Positions 1 through 7,738 of a DNA stretch of 64,000 nucleotides are shown here, in pieces. Numbering within the stretch: position 1 is the first letter of the stretch; each line of letters starts with the position of its first letter. The stretch is taken from NCBI GenBank assembly GCA_000721375.1, contig JOGW01000021.1, forward strand, positions 1 through 64,000. Direction: 5' to 3'. The notes beneath the pieces are model-generated. The model was not told the DNA's origin. It ran no database searches and saw nothing but the letters and a program-made list of their open reading frames with translations. The position numbers were made by a program, and so were the translations under genes. Origin of the DNA: Streptomyces sp. NRRL B-3428 (GTDB taxonomy: Bacteria; Actinomycetota; Actinomycetes; Streptomycetales; Streptomycetaceae).

Positions 1-48
1 TCTACACTAGATCGCTCGTCGGCAGCGTCAGATGTGTATAAGAGACAG
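1..48 (+). other. Illumina Nextera adapter contamination
   Basis: Bases 1-7 match the tail of the P5 oligo, 8-15 (TAGATCGC) equal a standard Nextera i5 index, and 16-48 are the Nextera Read 1 transposase adapter ending in AGATGTGTATAAGAGACAG. Genomic sequence starts at 49. This is an untrimmed library adapter at the contig end. Its translation gives the SYTHLTLPT and MYKRQ peptides that are familiar database contaminants, so any protein read through this junction is artificial. Confidence 0.97.
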
Positions 49-1283
49 GCTGACATCGAGGTCGGAGCGGGGGCCACGCGTGGGGGCGGTGGTGGTGGGG
101 TGACGGCCGGGGTAGCGGCTGGGGATCCGGCGCCTGTCTGCGTATCGACGGTGGAGAAGCCGGACCCCGAAGGCGTACGGAAAAGGGACTCCGAAGGCGT
201 ACGGGAAATGGGCGCGTGCGAAGCCGACGGGCCTTGGTCGCCGAAACCTTCCGGCAGGGGTTCATGGCTGCCGACACTCTCCGGCAGGGGCGCATGGCCG
301 GTGGGCCCATGCGGCGGAGGTTCATGGCCGGTGGACCCCTCCGGCAGAGGGTCCTGGCCGGGGAACCCCTCTGCCGCAGTCTCATGGCCCACGTGGCCCT
401 TCGGCGTCGGGCCGTGGTCGTCGAAGCCCTCGGGCAGTGGCCCCAACTGGTCGAAGACCTCGATGAATTCATCGTCCGGCCCCGGTGGCGGCAGGAGCAG
501 GACCGCCTCGGCCAGCGCCTTGCGGGCGCCTGTCGCGCTGCGGAAGCGGGCGTGGGGTTCGGGCTGGAGGAGGCCGGCGAGGACCTGCCACAACGGCTCG
601 GGGATCGAGCGCGGGGAGTGCGGGGTGCCGTGGGCGCGGAAGAGTTCCGTGAGTGCCTGGGCGTCCGGCTTCGCGCCCTCCAGGAGGTAGAGCGCGACCA
701 GGCCCGTGGCGAAGAGGTCGGCCGGGAAGTCAGGTTCGTCGTACGCGCTCTGCTCGGGCGCGAGATACCCAGGTGTCCCCACGACCAGGTCGGTCGCGGT
801 CAGCCGGGGGTCGCCCTTGCGCATCGAGATGCCGAAGTCGGAGAGCCGCAGATGCGGGCGGCGCGTGCCGGTGGCCTCGAGAAGGATGTTGGCGGGCTTG
901 ATGTCGCGGTGCACGACACCCTCCGCGTGCACCGCGGAGAGCCCGGACAGGAGCTGGTCGAGCAGCTGCGCCACGAAGTGCGGCGGCAGCGGCCCGTAGT
1001 CCCCGATGAGATGGGCGAGTGAGCCGCCGCCGACGAGGTCCATCGTGAACAGGACCTTGTCGTCGTCGGCGGCCCAGCTCGCCGGGGCCAGAACGTGCGG
1101 GTGATCGATGCGCAGGGCCTGCTCGCGTACGAAACGGAGCAGGCTGTGCGCATCGCTCTGCAGCAGGACCTTGGCGGCGACGTAGCGGCGCCTGCGGTGA
1201 TCCCAGGCACGCCAGACGGCACCGACGCCACCGCGTCCGATCGGGTCGACCAGTTCGTACCGGCCGGCGAAGACCTCACCCAT
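49..1283 (-). CDS. Ser/Thr protein kinase, C-terminus truncated by contig end
   Basis: Eukaryotic-type (Hanks) protein kinase, about 411 codons visible; the 3' end is cut off by the adapter junction. The ATG at 1283 puts the Gly-rich loop GRGGVGAVW at residues 17-25. The catalytic Lys is K38 (AAKVL), followed by HRDIKPAN (D127), DFG (D149) and GTPGYLAPEQ. All catalytic residues are present, so it should be active. After the kinase domain (about residue 265) comes a Pro/Gly/His-rich tail with seven degenerate 10-residue repeats (consensus HEPLPEGxxG) and then an acidic-poor Pro/Thr stretch. No membrane segment is visible before the break. It probably autophosphorylates and signals in the cytoplasm or at the membrane; its substrate is unknown. 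Confidence 0.85.
237..446 (-). repeat. Seven tandem 30-bp coding repeats in kinase tail
   Basis: Reading on the minus strand from 446, seven successive 30-nt units encode 10-residue repeats: LGPLPEGFDD, HGPTPKGHVG, HETAAEGFPG, QDPLPEGSTG, HEPPPHGPTG, HAPLPESVGS and HEPLPEGFGD. The repeats are degenerate in DNA and protein, which suggests an old expansion that is still under weak selection. Confidence 0.85.
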
Positions 1284-1398
1284 GACCGTCACCCATGACC
1301 GTGCTGCACTCCCGTCCAGCCCCCGCGGGCTGCTCGGCTGCTGCCGGTTCGGATTCTCTCCCCGTGGGAACCCGAACCGTCGATCGAGCTGCTGGGTA

Positions 1399-1950
1399 CT
1401 ACCCCTGGTGCGACTCGTAGTGAGTCACGGCGTCCGCGGTGCGTCCGGCGCCGTACACCCGCAGGAACTCTGCCAGTTCCGGATGGGTCGGCGCGAGAGT
1501 CTCGGCTGCCTCGATGATCTCGCCCGCGGACGAGACGGAGCGCAGCAGCGACTGGATCTCACGGACCACACGCTTGACGGTCGGCGCCCCCACGCCGGCC
1601 CCCCGCGCCTGGGTCGTCGTGGTGAGCACCGCGCCGCCCTGGTTCTTCTTGATCTCCTCCATGCGCTCGGCCGCCTCGGAAGCACTCACGCTGCCGTCCG
1701 CGACCTGGCCCGACAGGTCCTGGAGCAGCTGTACGCGCTGCACCACGGCCGGGTTGCCGATCTTGGCCCGCTGGCCGCTCATCAGCTGCGAGAGCATCGG
1801 CGCCGAAAGGCCGAGCACTGCCGCGAGCCTTGCCTGGTTCAGGCCCAGGTCCTCTATCAGCCGACGGAAGAGCGCCCCCAACGGCTCCCCGTACCAACTG
1901 CGCTGGAGCTCTCTGGCTCTCGCAGTGGCTTCTTGCTGTTCCGCATCCAC
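1399..1950 (-). CDS. XRE-family helix-turn-helix DNA-binding protein
   Basis: 183 aa. An XRE-type HTH at about residues 36-60 (LNQARLAAVLGLSAPMLSQLMSG) is followed by a helical region and a C-terminal half with no recognised domain, rich in Glu/Ala/Leu helices. The GTG start at 1950 has GGGGAGG nine bases upstream. It lies alone between the partial kinase and the tRNA-Ala gene and is transcribed away from the tRNA. It is a small actinobacterial regulator of unknown target, conserved next to the origin-proximal block in streptomycetes as far as I recall. It is probably cytoplasmic and dimeric. Confidence 0.85.
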   Translation of the reverse strand: MDAEQQEATARARELQRSWYGEPLGALFRRLIEDLGLNQARLAAVLGLSAPMLSQLMSGQRAKIGNPAVVQRVQLLQDLSGQVADGSVSASEAAERMEEIKKNQGGAVLTTTTQARGAGVGAPTVKRVVREIQSLLRSVSSAGEIIEAAETLAPTHPELAEFLRVYGAGRTADAVTHYESHQG

Positions 1951-2030
1951 GATGCGTCCTCCCCTTCGCTCATGCGAACCTCGCGGAGCATCTTACGGAG
2001 CGTGGTCGCATAGGGGGAGCCCCAATCCTT

Positions 2031-2061
2031 TTGCGGGATCCGGGGGGTGACCCGGTACTCT
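2031..2061 (+). promoter_or_regulatory. Candidate promoter for tRNA-Ala
   Basis: TTGCGG (2031-2036) and TACTCT (2056-2061) resemble -35 and -10 hexamers of the main sigma factor with a 19-nt spacer, about 50 nt before the mature tRNA. The spacer is longer than ideal, so this is tentative. Confidence 0.35.
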
Positions 2062-2111
2062 TGTCTCCGACGCTCGCGTGGGAGTGCTTGCCGCGCTGCG
2101 TTTCCCGTTAC

Positions 2112-2184
2112 GGGGCCTTAGCTCAGTTGGTAGAGCGCTGCCTTTGCAAGGCAGATGTCAGGAGTTCGAATCTCCTAGGCTCCA
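2112..2184 (+). tRNA. tRNA-Ala (anticodon TGC)
   Basis: A 73-nt cloverleaf. The acceptor stem GGGGCCT pairs with AGGCTCC (one G-T pair), the D arm is GCTC..GAGC, and the anticodon stem-loop reads TGCCT-TTGCAAG-GCA with anticodon TGC. The TTCGAAT T-loop and discriminator A are also present. The 3' CCA is not encoded (the gene is followed by CATTC). It decodes GCA and, by wobble, other GCN codons. A strong hairpin terminator follows directly. Confidence 0.95.
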
Positions 2185-2190
2185 CATTCA

Positions 2191-2232
2191 AGATCCCTCT
2201 GACCTGCGGAAACGCCGGTCAGAGGGATCTTT
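2191..2232. terminator. Rho-independent terminator after tRNA-Ala
   Basis: A 14-bp perfect stem (AGATCCCTCTGACC at 2191-2204 with its complement at 2217-2230) and a 12-nt loop, followed by TTT. It serves tRNA-Ala and can also stop the convergent kinase gene. Confidence 0.85.
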
Positions 2233-2278
2233 CGTTTACGGCGGCCCGGCCCGGCCCGGCCCGGCTCGTACGAGGAGG

Positions 2279-4195
2279 TCAGGCGCGGCTGTAGTGGTAG
2301 CCCTCGCCGTGGGACGGGCCCACGTTGTGCAGGGCGCCGCTGCCGTTGACCGTCATGAAGGACGGGTCGAGCGTCGCGTAGCAGTAGCCGGGGTTGGCGG
2401 CGACGAGCTTGGCCGTGCCGATGTTGATGCGCTTGCCGCCGTCGGACGTGGAGGTGACCTGCGCCTCGTACGGGCATTCGTTGATGGGCATGTCCGTCAG
2501 GCGCACCACGCCTGTGCGGGAGATGGTGATGGTGCCCGGCTGGCCGATGTTGGTCTGGCCGGCGTACTTCCAACTGCCGATGAAGAACGAGGGGACCGTG
2601 TCCCCGCCGGACGAACCGCTCGACGAGCCACTGCTGCCGCCGCTGCTCGCGCCGCCGCCGTCCGATGAGCCGGATCCCGAGTCCGTGGAGCCGCTGTCGC
2701 CGGAGGCGCCCGCGGTGGTCGCATCACCGCCGTCCGTCGAGCCCGAGCCGCCGGTGGCCGTGCCCGGCTGCGCGTCCTGGCCGTCAGCTCCCTTCTCGCC
2801 GTCCTTGCCCTTCTCGCCCTCGCCCTTGTCCTCGTCCTTGCCGGACGGTGGGCTCTTGTCGCCGGTGGGCGACGAACTGTCGGGCGAACCGGGTGAGTCG
2901 GTGCCGGTATCGCCGTTCGACGGGGGTGCGGACTGGTGTCCCTTGTCCTGGCCGAACGGCTGCAGCAGGGCGACGGTGCCGCCGCCCACCGCCACGACCA
3001 GGACCACGGGGAGGGCGATCGCCCAGCGGCGGCGTGCGCGCTGCGGGCGGCTGTTGTGTGCGGTGGCCTCGGAACCACCCTTGGCGCCGGTCGCGTTCGT
3101 GCTGGGGCGCAGGCCCACTGTGGCCCGGTCGACGGGCGGATCTGGGACTTGGCTCACGGGCTTCGCCGGGGCTGCGTGTGCGGGTGGCTCCGGGACTTCG
3201 CTTACGGGTGTCCCCCGCACCTCGCTTGCGGGTGTCTCCCGGACCTCGCGTACCGGCGCCTGGGCGTCCAGGAGCTGGGCCGAGAGCTCGGCCAGGTGGG
3301 CCACCAGTTCCGAGGGCAGCCACGAGGGGCCGGCCGTGGGTGTCTGCGTGGAGCCGAGGTCGCTCGACAGGGCGGCCACGGAAGGGCGTTCGTCCACCGC
3401 CTTCGTCAGGCAGCGGGCGATCAGGGCCCGCAGTTCCGGATCGTCGATCCCGTCGAGGTCGGGTGCGGCCTCGACGATCTGGTACATCACCGCGTGCTGG
3501 TTGCTGGCCTCATGGCCGAAGGGCAGCTTGCAGGTCGCCGCGTACGCCAGCAGACAGCCGAGCGCGAACACATCGCTCTCCGGGCCCGCGCTCAGTCCTT
3601 GGATCTGCTCCGGGGACATGAAACCCGGGGAACCGACCACCATGCCCGTACTGGTGAGCAGGGATTCGACGGAGGAGTGTGCGGAGAACTGGGCCGCGGC
3701 CCGGGCGATACCGAAGTCGATCACCTTCGGACCGGCCATCGTGAGCATCACGTTGGAGGGCTTGAGGTCCCGGTGCACGATGCCGGCCGTGTGGATGTCG
3801 TGCAGTGCCTGCAACAGGCCCTGCGCGAGCGCCCGTACGGACGCGGTGGGCAGATGGCCGTGGGCCCGTACCGCCTGTTCCAGGGAGAGGCCGGGCACAT
3901 ACCCCGTGGCCACCCATGGGGGCTCCGCGTCCGGGTCCGCGTCCAGGACGGGCGCGGTATGGCGCTCGTCCACACGGCGGGCCGCGTCGATCTCACGCCG
4001 GAAGCGGGCCCGGAACCGGGCATCCGCGACGTGCTCCTCATGGACCACCTTGACCGCGACGGTGCGGCCGGCCTCGGAACGGGCCAGATAGACCCGGCCC
4101 ATACCGCCCGCACCGAGCCGTCCGAGCAGGAGATACGGCCCGATACGGGTCGGGTCGGTCGTGGTCAGCGGTTGTATGCCGCCGTCGCTGGTCAT
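2279..4195 (-). CDS. Receptor-type Ser/Thr protein kinase with Ser/Gly-rich extracellular region
   Basis: 638 aa from the ATG at 4195; longer in-frame starts exist, but this one places the kinase domain at once. Kinase domain about 19-285: Gly-loop GRLGAGGMGRVY, K49 (VAVK), HRDLKPSN (D143), DFG (D160) and SPGFMSPEQ. A juxtamembrane linker has repeated TP(A/V)SEV motifs that could be phosphosites. One membrane helix lies at about 391-413, followed by a long low-complexity Ser/Gly/Asp/Lys spacer and a compact C-terminal domain of about 100 aa with four conserved-looking elements (SWKYAG, GTITISRTG, NECPYEAQV, GYCYATLD) including two Cys. That outer domain is not a PASTA domain and I do not recognise it. 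It is probably a sensor. Confidence 0.9.
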   Translation of the reverse strand: MTSDGGIQPLTTTDPTRIGPYLLLGRLGAGGMGRVYLARSEAGRTVAVKVVHEEHVADARFRARFRREIDAARRVDERHTAPVLDADPDAEPPWVATGYVPGLSLEQAVRAHGHLPTASVRALAQGLLQALHDIHTAGIVHRDLKPSNVMLTMAGPKVIDFGIARAAAQFSAHSSVESLLTSTGMVVGSPGFMSPEQIQGLSAGPESDVFALGCLLAYAATCKLPFGHEASNQHAVMYQIVEAAPDLDGIDDPELRALIARCLTKAVDERPSVAALSSDLGSTQTPTAGPSWLPSELVAHLAELSAQLLDAQAPVREVRETPASEVRGTPVSEVPEPPAHAAPAKPVSQVPDPPVDRATVGLRPSTNATGAKGGSEATAHNSRPQRARRRWAIALPVVLVVAVGGGTVALLQPFGQDKGHQSAPPSNGDTGTDSPGSPDSSSPTGDKSPPSGKDEDKGEGEKGKDGEKGADGQDAQPGTATGGSGSTDGGDATTAGASGDSGSTDSGSGSSDGGGASSGGSSGSSSGSSGGDTVPSFFIGSWKYAGQTNIGQPGTITISRTGVVRLTDMPINECPYEAQVTSTSDGGKRINIGTAKLVAANPGYCYATLDPSFMTVNGSGALHNVGPSHGEGYHYSRA

Positions 4196-4311
4196 CGCAG
4201 TGTGGTCCCCCGGGTCTGTGCCGCCTGCGGCGCGAACTCCCAGGAGCATAGGCGGTGTTGATGTCCGAGTGAGTGTTGGGATACCCGGGGTGTGAGGGTT
4301 TCTGCGTCCAT

Positions 4312-4325
4312 GTTTCACGTGAAAC
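4312..4325. promoter_or_regulatory. parS: parS site 1 (ParB binding)
   Basis: Exact 14-bp palindrome GTTTCACGTGAAAC, the Streptomyces ParB-binding sequence, in the intergenic region between the second kinase and the DUF5324-like gene. ParB loaded here nucleates the origin-proximal segregation complex. Confidence 0.95.
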
Positions 4326-4345
4326 GGGCGCGAGGGAGGCGGCAG

Positions 4346-4359
4346 GTTTCACGTGAAAC
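4346..4359. promoter_or_regulatory. parS: parS site 2 (ParB binding)
   Basis: A second exact GTTTCACGTGAAAC, 34 bp centre to centre from the first, on nearly the same helical face (about 3.2 turns). Its last base is also the first base of the neighbouring terminator stem. Confidence 0.95.
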
Positions 4360-4401
4360 GCCGAGGGGCGGGAGACCCAGCCGGTCTCCCGCCCCTCGGC
4401 G
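4359..4401 (-). terminator. Strong terminator of the DUF5324-like gene, abutting parS
   Basis: A 19-bp perfect stem (4359-4377 with 4383-4401) and a 5-nt loop. Reading on the minus strand, the stem is followed by TTTCAC, so the U-run is supplied by the adjoining parS palindrome. Confidence 0.85.
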
Positions 4402-4415
4402 TACTCAGATGTCCG

Positions 4416-5165
4416 TCAGCCCCGGTCGTCCGGGCGGTGCGGCGTCCAGTCGGCGTCATCGCCTGCCGCCTCGGCCGCGGCCTGCTTGGCCTGGACCTCG
4501 GGGTCGAGCAGTGCCTGACCGCTGCCGTCCACAGACGTCAGCGTCGTGGACGAGCCCGTGTCCGCGACCTCGGTGGGCGCGGGCGGTTCGACCAGCCAGT
4601 CCGGGTTGGCCTGCTTGTCCCACCACTTCCAGGCGGCCAGAGCGGCCACGCCGACCGCGGCCGCCACGGCGAACCGCTTCATGAAGCGGCCCGCGGAAGC
4701 GCGGCGCTCATGGCGGCGCACCAGCCGCTGGACCTCCTTCGAGGAGACCTGGCCGCGCAGGGCGGCGACGGCGGCCACACTGCGGTCGACCGCGGCGTCC
4801 TTGACCGGTCCCGCGGCCGCGACGGCCTGCTCGACCTTCGGCCGGGTGTAGTCGGCTGCCTGGCGGGCGGCATGGCGCGTGTGGACGGCGGCCTTGTGCG
4901 CGGCGATGTCCACCTTCGGCGGGACATGCGTCCGCGCCTGCTTCAGACGTGGGGCGACGTGAGCGCCGTACTGGGTACGGGCCTGGTCGGCGGCCGAGTG
5001 TGCAGCGTCGGAGACCACGGGCGTAAGCCGTACGCGAGCCTCGTGCGCATAGTGCGCGGCCCGGTCCTTTGCTGTGCCGGCGTAAGGCGCCACCGCTTCC
5101 GCGGCGTGCCGCACGCTCTCCTTTGCCGAGCCGGCCGCGGCACGCGCGCTGTCAATGCGGGTCAC
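4416..5165 (-). CDS. DUF5324-like Streptomyces membrane-associated protein
   Basis: 249 aa, GTG start with GAGGAGG nine bases upstream. Residues 1-150 are Ala/Arg/His-rich amphipathic helices with recurring AAxxAxxxA and Y-A-H patterns, probably a long coiled or helical rod. A single hydrophobic segment lies at about 160-182 (RFAVAAAVGVAALAAWKWW), followed by an acidic Pro/Thr tail ending WTPHRPDDRG. It resembles the streptomycete DUF5324 family by memory of its layout. The function is unknown. Its place next to tandem parS sites is notable, but there is no evidence that the protein takes part in segregation. Confidence 0.7.
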   Translation of the reverse strand: MTRIDSARAAAGSAKESVRHAAEAVAPYAGTAKDRAAHYAHEARVRLTPVVSDAAHSAADQARTQYGAHVAPRLKQARTHVPPKVDIAAHKAAVHTRHAARQAADYTRPKVEQAVAAAGPVKDAAVDRSVAAVAALRGQVSSKEVQRLVRRHERRASAGRFMKRFAVAAAVGVAALAAWKWWDKQANPDWLVEPPAPTEVADTGSSTTLTSVDGSGQALLDPEVQAKQAAAEAAGDDADWTPHRPDDRG

Positions 5166-5531
5166 GGGTTCCTCCTCCTCGGTGGCGTACGGTATTTCAC
5201 CTTTCCACCCTTTTAGGGATCATGCCTGTCGGACGACGCCCCGGCATGTGCGGGCGGGCATCCGGGTCACGGTCCGGGCGCCTGACAGAAATCGGGTGCC
5301 CAAAAAAGGGCACGGGAATCGGGCGCCGTGCAGATCCCTGGGTATCGGGTGATCTTCGGGCATTGCGGTGCAACAGGGAGCTTGCGGCAGACAATGCCAC
5401 GGATCGGCGCCATGCGCCCCCTTCCGGCGGGGACTCGTACAGGGATCGGCCAGGACTTGTCGCGTTCCCCTCCCCATGGCCCGCTGCGTGCGAGGATTCT
5501 GGGCGTTGGAAGCGACGACGGAAGGCACACC
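5166..5531. other. Intergenic region, divergent promoters
   Basis: 366 nt between the divergent DUF5324-like and cyclophilin genes. It must hold both promoters. A perfect hairpin GTGCCC-AAAAAA-GGGCAC lies at 5296-5313. No tRNA, parS or convincing coding region is visible; open frames here lack Shine-Dalgarno sequences and similarity. Confidence 0.5.
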
Positions 5532-6059
5532 GTGGCTGAGCAGCTGTACGCCACCCTCAGGACCAATCAGGGCGACATCGAGATCCGGCTGATGCCGTTC
5601 CATGCGCCCAAGACGGTCCGCAACTTCGTCGAGCTCGCCACGGGCGAGCGCGAGTGGACCCACCCGGCCACCGGCAAGAAGTCCACGGACAAGCTGTACG
5701 ACGGCACGTCCTTCCACCGCGTGATCAGCGGCTTCATGATCCAGGGCGGCGACCCGCTCGGGAACGGCACGGGCGGCCCGGGCTACGAGTTCGCCGACGA
5801 GTTCCACCCCGAGCTGCGCTTCGACCGCCCGTATCTGCTGGCCATGGCGAACGCCGGGCCCGGCACCAACGGCTCGCAGTTCTTCATCACGGTCGAGGCC
5901 ACGGCCTGGCTCAGCCGCAAGCACACCATCTTCGGCGAGGTCGTCGACGGGCCGAGCCGCAAGGTCGTCGACGCGATCGCGGCCACGCCGGTCAACCCGG
6001 CCACGCACCGTCCGGTCAGCGACATGGTCATCGAGTCGGTCGTCGTCGAGAAGCGCTGA
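5532..6059 (+). CDS. ppiA: Peptidyl-prolyl cis-trans isomerase, cyclophilin type
   Basis: 175 aa from the GTG at 5532, with GGAAGG eight bases upstream. A complete cyclophilin barrel: FHRVISGFMIQGGDP (catalytic Arg and Phe/Met pocket residues) at about 58-72, GTNGSQFFIT at about 112-121, and a final WLxxKHTIFGEVVDG motif. No signal peptide is visible, so it is cytoplasmic. It catalyses proline isomerisation in protein folding. The gene is the usual ppiA near the origin in actinobacteria, upstream of the rhomboid gene on the same strand. Confidence 0.93.
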   Translation: MAEQLYATLRTNQGDIEIRLMPFHAPKTVRNFVELATGEREWTHPATGKKSTDKLYDGTSFHRVISGFMIQGGDPLGNGTGGPGYEFADEFHPELRFDRPYLLAMANAGPGTNGSQFFITVEATAWLSRKHTIFGEVVDGPSRKVVDAIAATPVNPATHRPVSDMVIESVVVEKR

Positions 6060-6169
6060 GCGCCCCGCTCGCGCGGAGCTCGCGCAGCGAGGCAGCCGGG
6101 GAACTATTGCGCCCCGCCCATCCGTCAGGATGAGCGGGGCGGTGTGCGTACGGAGATTGAGGGGACCCC

Positions 6170-7057
6170 ATGGATCAGGTGCCTGGCAGCCCGCAACAGC
6201 CACAGGGTGCCTCCGGCCTGCCCGGGTGTTATCGGCATCCCGACCGCGAGACGGGCATCACGTGCACGCGGTGTGAGCGGCCGATCTGTCCCGAGTGCAT
6301 GGTGAGTGCTTCGGTGGGCTTCCAGTGTCCCGAGTGTGTGCGGGGTGGGTCGGGGACGGGGCATGCACCCACGGCGAACCGGCCACGCACCATCACGGGT
6401 GCTCCCACGACAGCCGGGGACCCCCGGTTGGTGACCAAGATCCTCATCGGGATCAACCTGGCGGTGTTCATCGCCGTCCAGGTCAGCGAGCCGCTGCTGC
6501 GCGACCTCATGATGCTCGGCGACACGCCGCCTCAGTACCTTCCTGAGGGCGTCGCCCACGGCGAGTGGTACCGGCTGTTCACGTCGATGTTCACGCACAA
6601 CGAGATCTGGCACATCGGCTTCAACATGCTGGGCCTGTGGTGGCTTGGAGCGCCCCTGGAGGCGGCCTTCGGGCGAGTCCGGTATCTGGCGCTCTACCTG
6701 CTCTCCGGCCTAGCCGGCAGCGCGTTCGTCTACGTCTCCGAACCGTACGGATTCTCCCTCGGAGCGTCCGGGGCCATCTTTGGACTCATGGGCGCCACCG
6801 CCGTCCTGATGCGCCGCCTCAACTACGACATGCGCCCCGTAATCGCCCTGCTCGCGATCAACATGCTGTTCACGTTCACCATGAACAACATCGCCTGGCA
6901 GGCGCACCTGGGCGGCCTGGTCGCCGGCGCCGCCATCGCGTACGGAATGGTCCACGCACCCCGGGAGCGACGAGCCCTCGTCCAGTGGGGCACGTGCGGA
7001 CTGGTTCTGCTCATCACGCTTGCCACGATCCTCGTGGAGACCGCTCGGCTGACCTGA
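6170..7057 (+). CDS. Rhomboid-family intramembrane serine protease with N-terminal zinc-finger
   Basis: 295 aa. Residues 20-56 form a B-box-like zinc-binding cluster (C20, H23, C32, C35, C40, C43, C53, C56). From about residue 88 there are six to seven membrane helices with the rhomboid signature: FTHxxxxHIGFNM, GASGAIFG with catalytic Ser200, and AHLGG with catalytic His246. The enzyme cuts membrane proteins inside the bilayer; its substrate is unknown. The ATG at 6170 has a GAGGGGA Shine-Dalgarno. The zinc-finger plus rhomboid arrangement is common in actinobacteria. Confidence 0.92.
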   Translation: MDQVPGSPQQPQGASGLPGCYRHPDRETGITCTRCERPICPECMVSASVGFQCPECVRGGSGTGHAPTANRPRTITGAPTTAGDPRLVTKILIGINLAVFIAVQVSEPLLRDLMMLGDTPPQYLPEGVAHGEWYRLFTSMFTHNEIWHIGFNMLGLWWLGAPLEAAFGRVRYLALYLLSGLAGSAFVYVSEPYGFSLGASGAIFGLMGATAVLMRRLNYDMRPVIALLAINMLFTFTMNNIAWQAHLGGLVAGAAIAYGMVHAPRERRALVQWGTCGLVLLITLATILVETARLT

Positions 7058-7065
7058 CCCCAGAT

Positions 7066-7276
7066 TTATCCACAGCGCGTGCCGGATCTTGTGCATGGAG
7101 TGGGGAACGCATGTGCCCCTTGTCGCTGACCTGGGTTTCCCCAGCAGGGACAAGGGGCACTCGCACTTCTGTATGGCGGTCGAGCAGTCACATCGGCGTC
7201 AACCCAGCAAGAGTTATCCACAGCTCGACAGTTCATCCGCTTACTTATCCAGATCTGTGGACGACCCTGTGGATAA
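7066..7276. promoter_or_regulatory. Cluster of DnaA boxes outside oriC
   Basis: Perfect TTATCCACA at 7066-7074 (+) and 7214-7222 (+). TGTGGATAA at 7268-7276 is the same box on the minus strand, and TGTGGACGA at 7256-7264 is the minus-strand box TCGTCCACA. A near match, TTATCCAGA, lies at 7245-7253. The last three lie within 32 bp. The region sits between the rhomboid gene and crgA and carries no gene. Confidence 0.75.
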
Positions 7277-7324
7277 CTCTATGGAGCGCTTGGGGCAGGG
7301 CTTGCGAAGTGGCGGAGGAACCCG

Positions 7325-7582
7325 CTACTTCCACTGCGTGGAGACGCCGAACCCCGCCGCGATGAAGCCGAAGCCCACGACGATGTTCCAGTTGCCGAGC
7401 GCCTCGATGGGGAGCCGGGTGTCCGTGACGTAGAAGATCACGATCCAGGCGAGGCCGACGAGGAAGAGCGCCAGCATCACCGGGGCGACCCAGCTGCGAT
7501 TGGTCAGCTTGATGGCGGTCGACTGCTTCGACGACGGCGGCGGCGTGTAGTCGGCCTTCTTGCGGATACGTGACTTCGGCAC
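7325..7582 (-). CDS. crgA: Cell division protein CrgA
   Basis: 85 aa, the typical size. Sequence MPKSRIRKK at the N-terminus, two membrane helices (about 32-50 and 63-80) joined by a short loop with [10 protein letters not shown], and an ending of FGVSTQWK. All of these are hallmarks of CrgA, a small membrane protein that coordinates FtsZ-ring and divisome assembly at sporulation septa in Streptomyces and recruits PBPs in mycobacteria. It is transcribed towards the DnaA-box region and diverges from the DUF881 gene. Confidence 0.95.
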   Translation of the reverse strand: MPKSRIRKKADYTPPPSSKQSTAIKLTNRSWVAPVMLALFLVGLAWIVIFYVTDTRLPIEALGNWNIVVGFGFIAAGFGVSTQWK

Positions 7583-7738
7583 GAGGGTCTCTCCTGTCGA
7601 TGCGCTGCGTGGCCGCGCAGGGAACGTGTTGTGGCTGGTCGCGCCGAGCCAGGCGCGTACGCGTATGGGGGACCGATCGCTTCCCCCGGGCGTCCGTTAG
7701 CGTAGTGCTTCCGCGGCGCCGTAAGGAGTAAGGGTACG

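Noticed and set aside
2..472. Minus-strand frame ending in VSYTHLTLPT
   Set aside because: Its C-terminus is the translation of the sequencing adapter and the rest is antisense to the kinase tail.
2394..4091. Long plus-strand frames opposite the second kinase
   Set aside because: They are GC-driven shadows of the kinase gene on the other strand; no family match, Ser/Arg/Pro composition.
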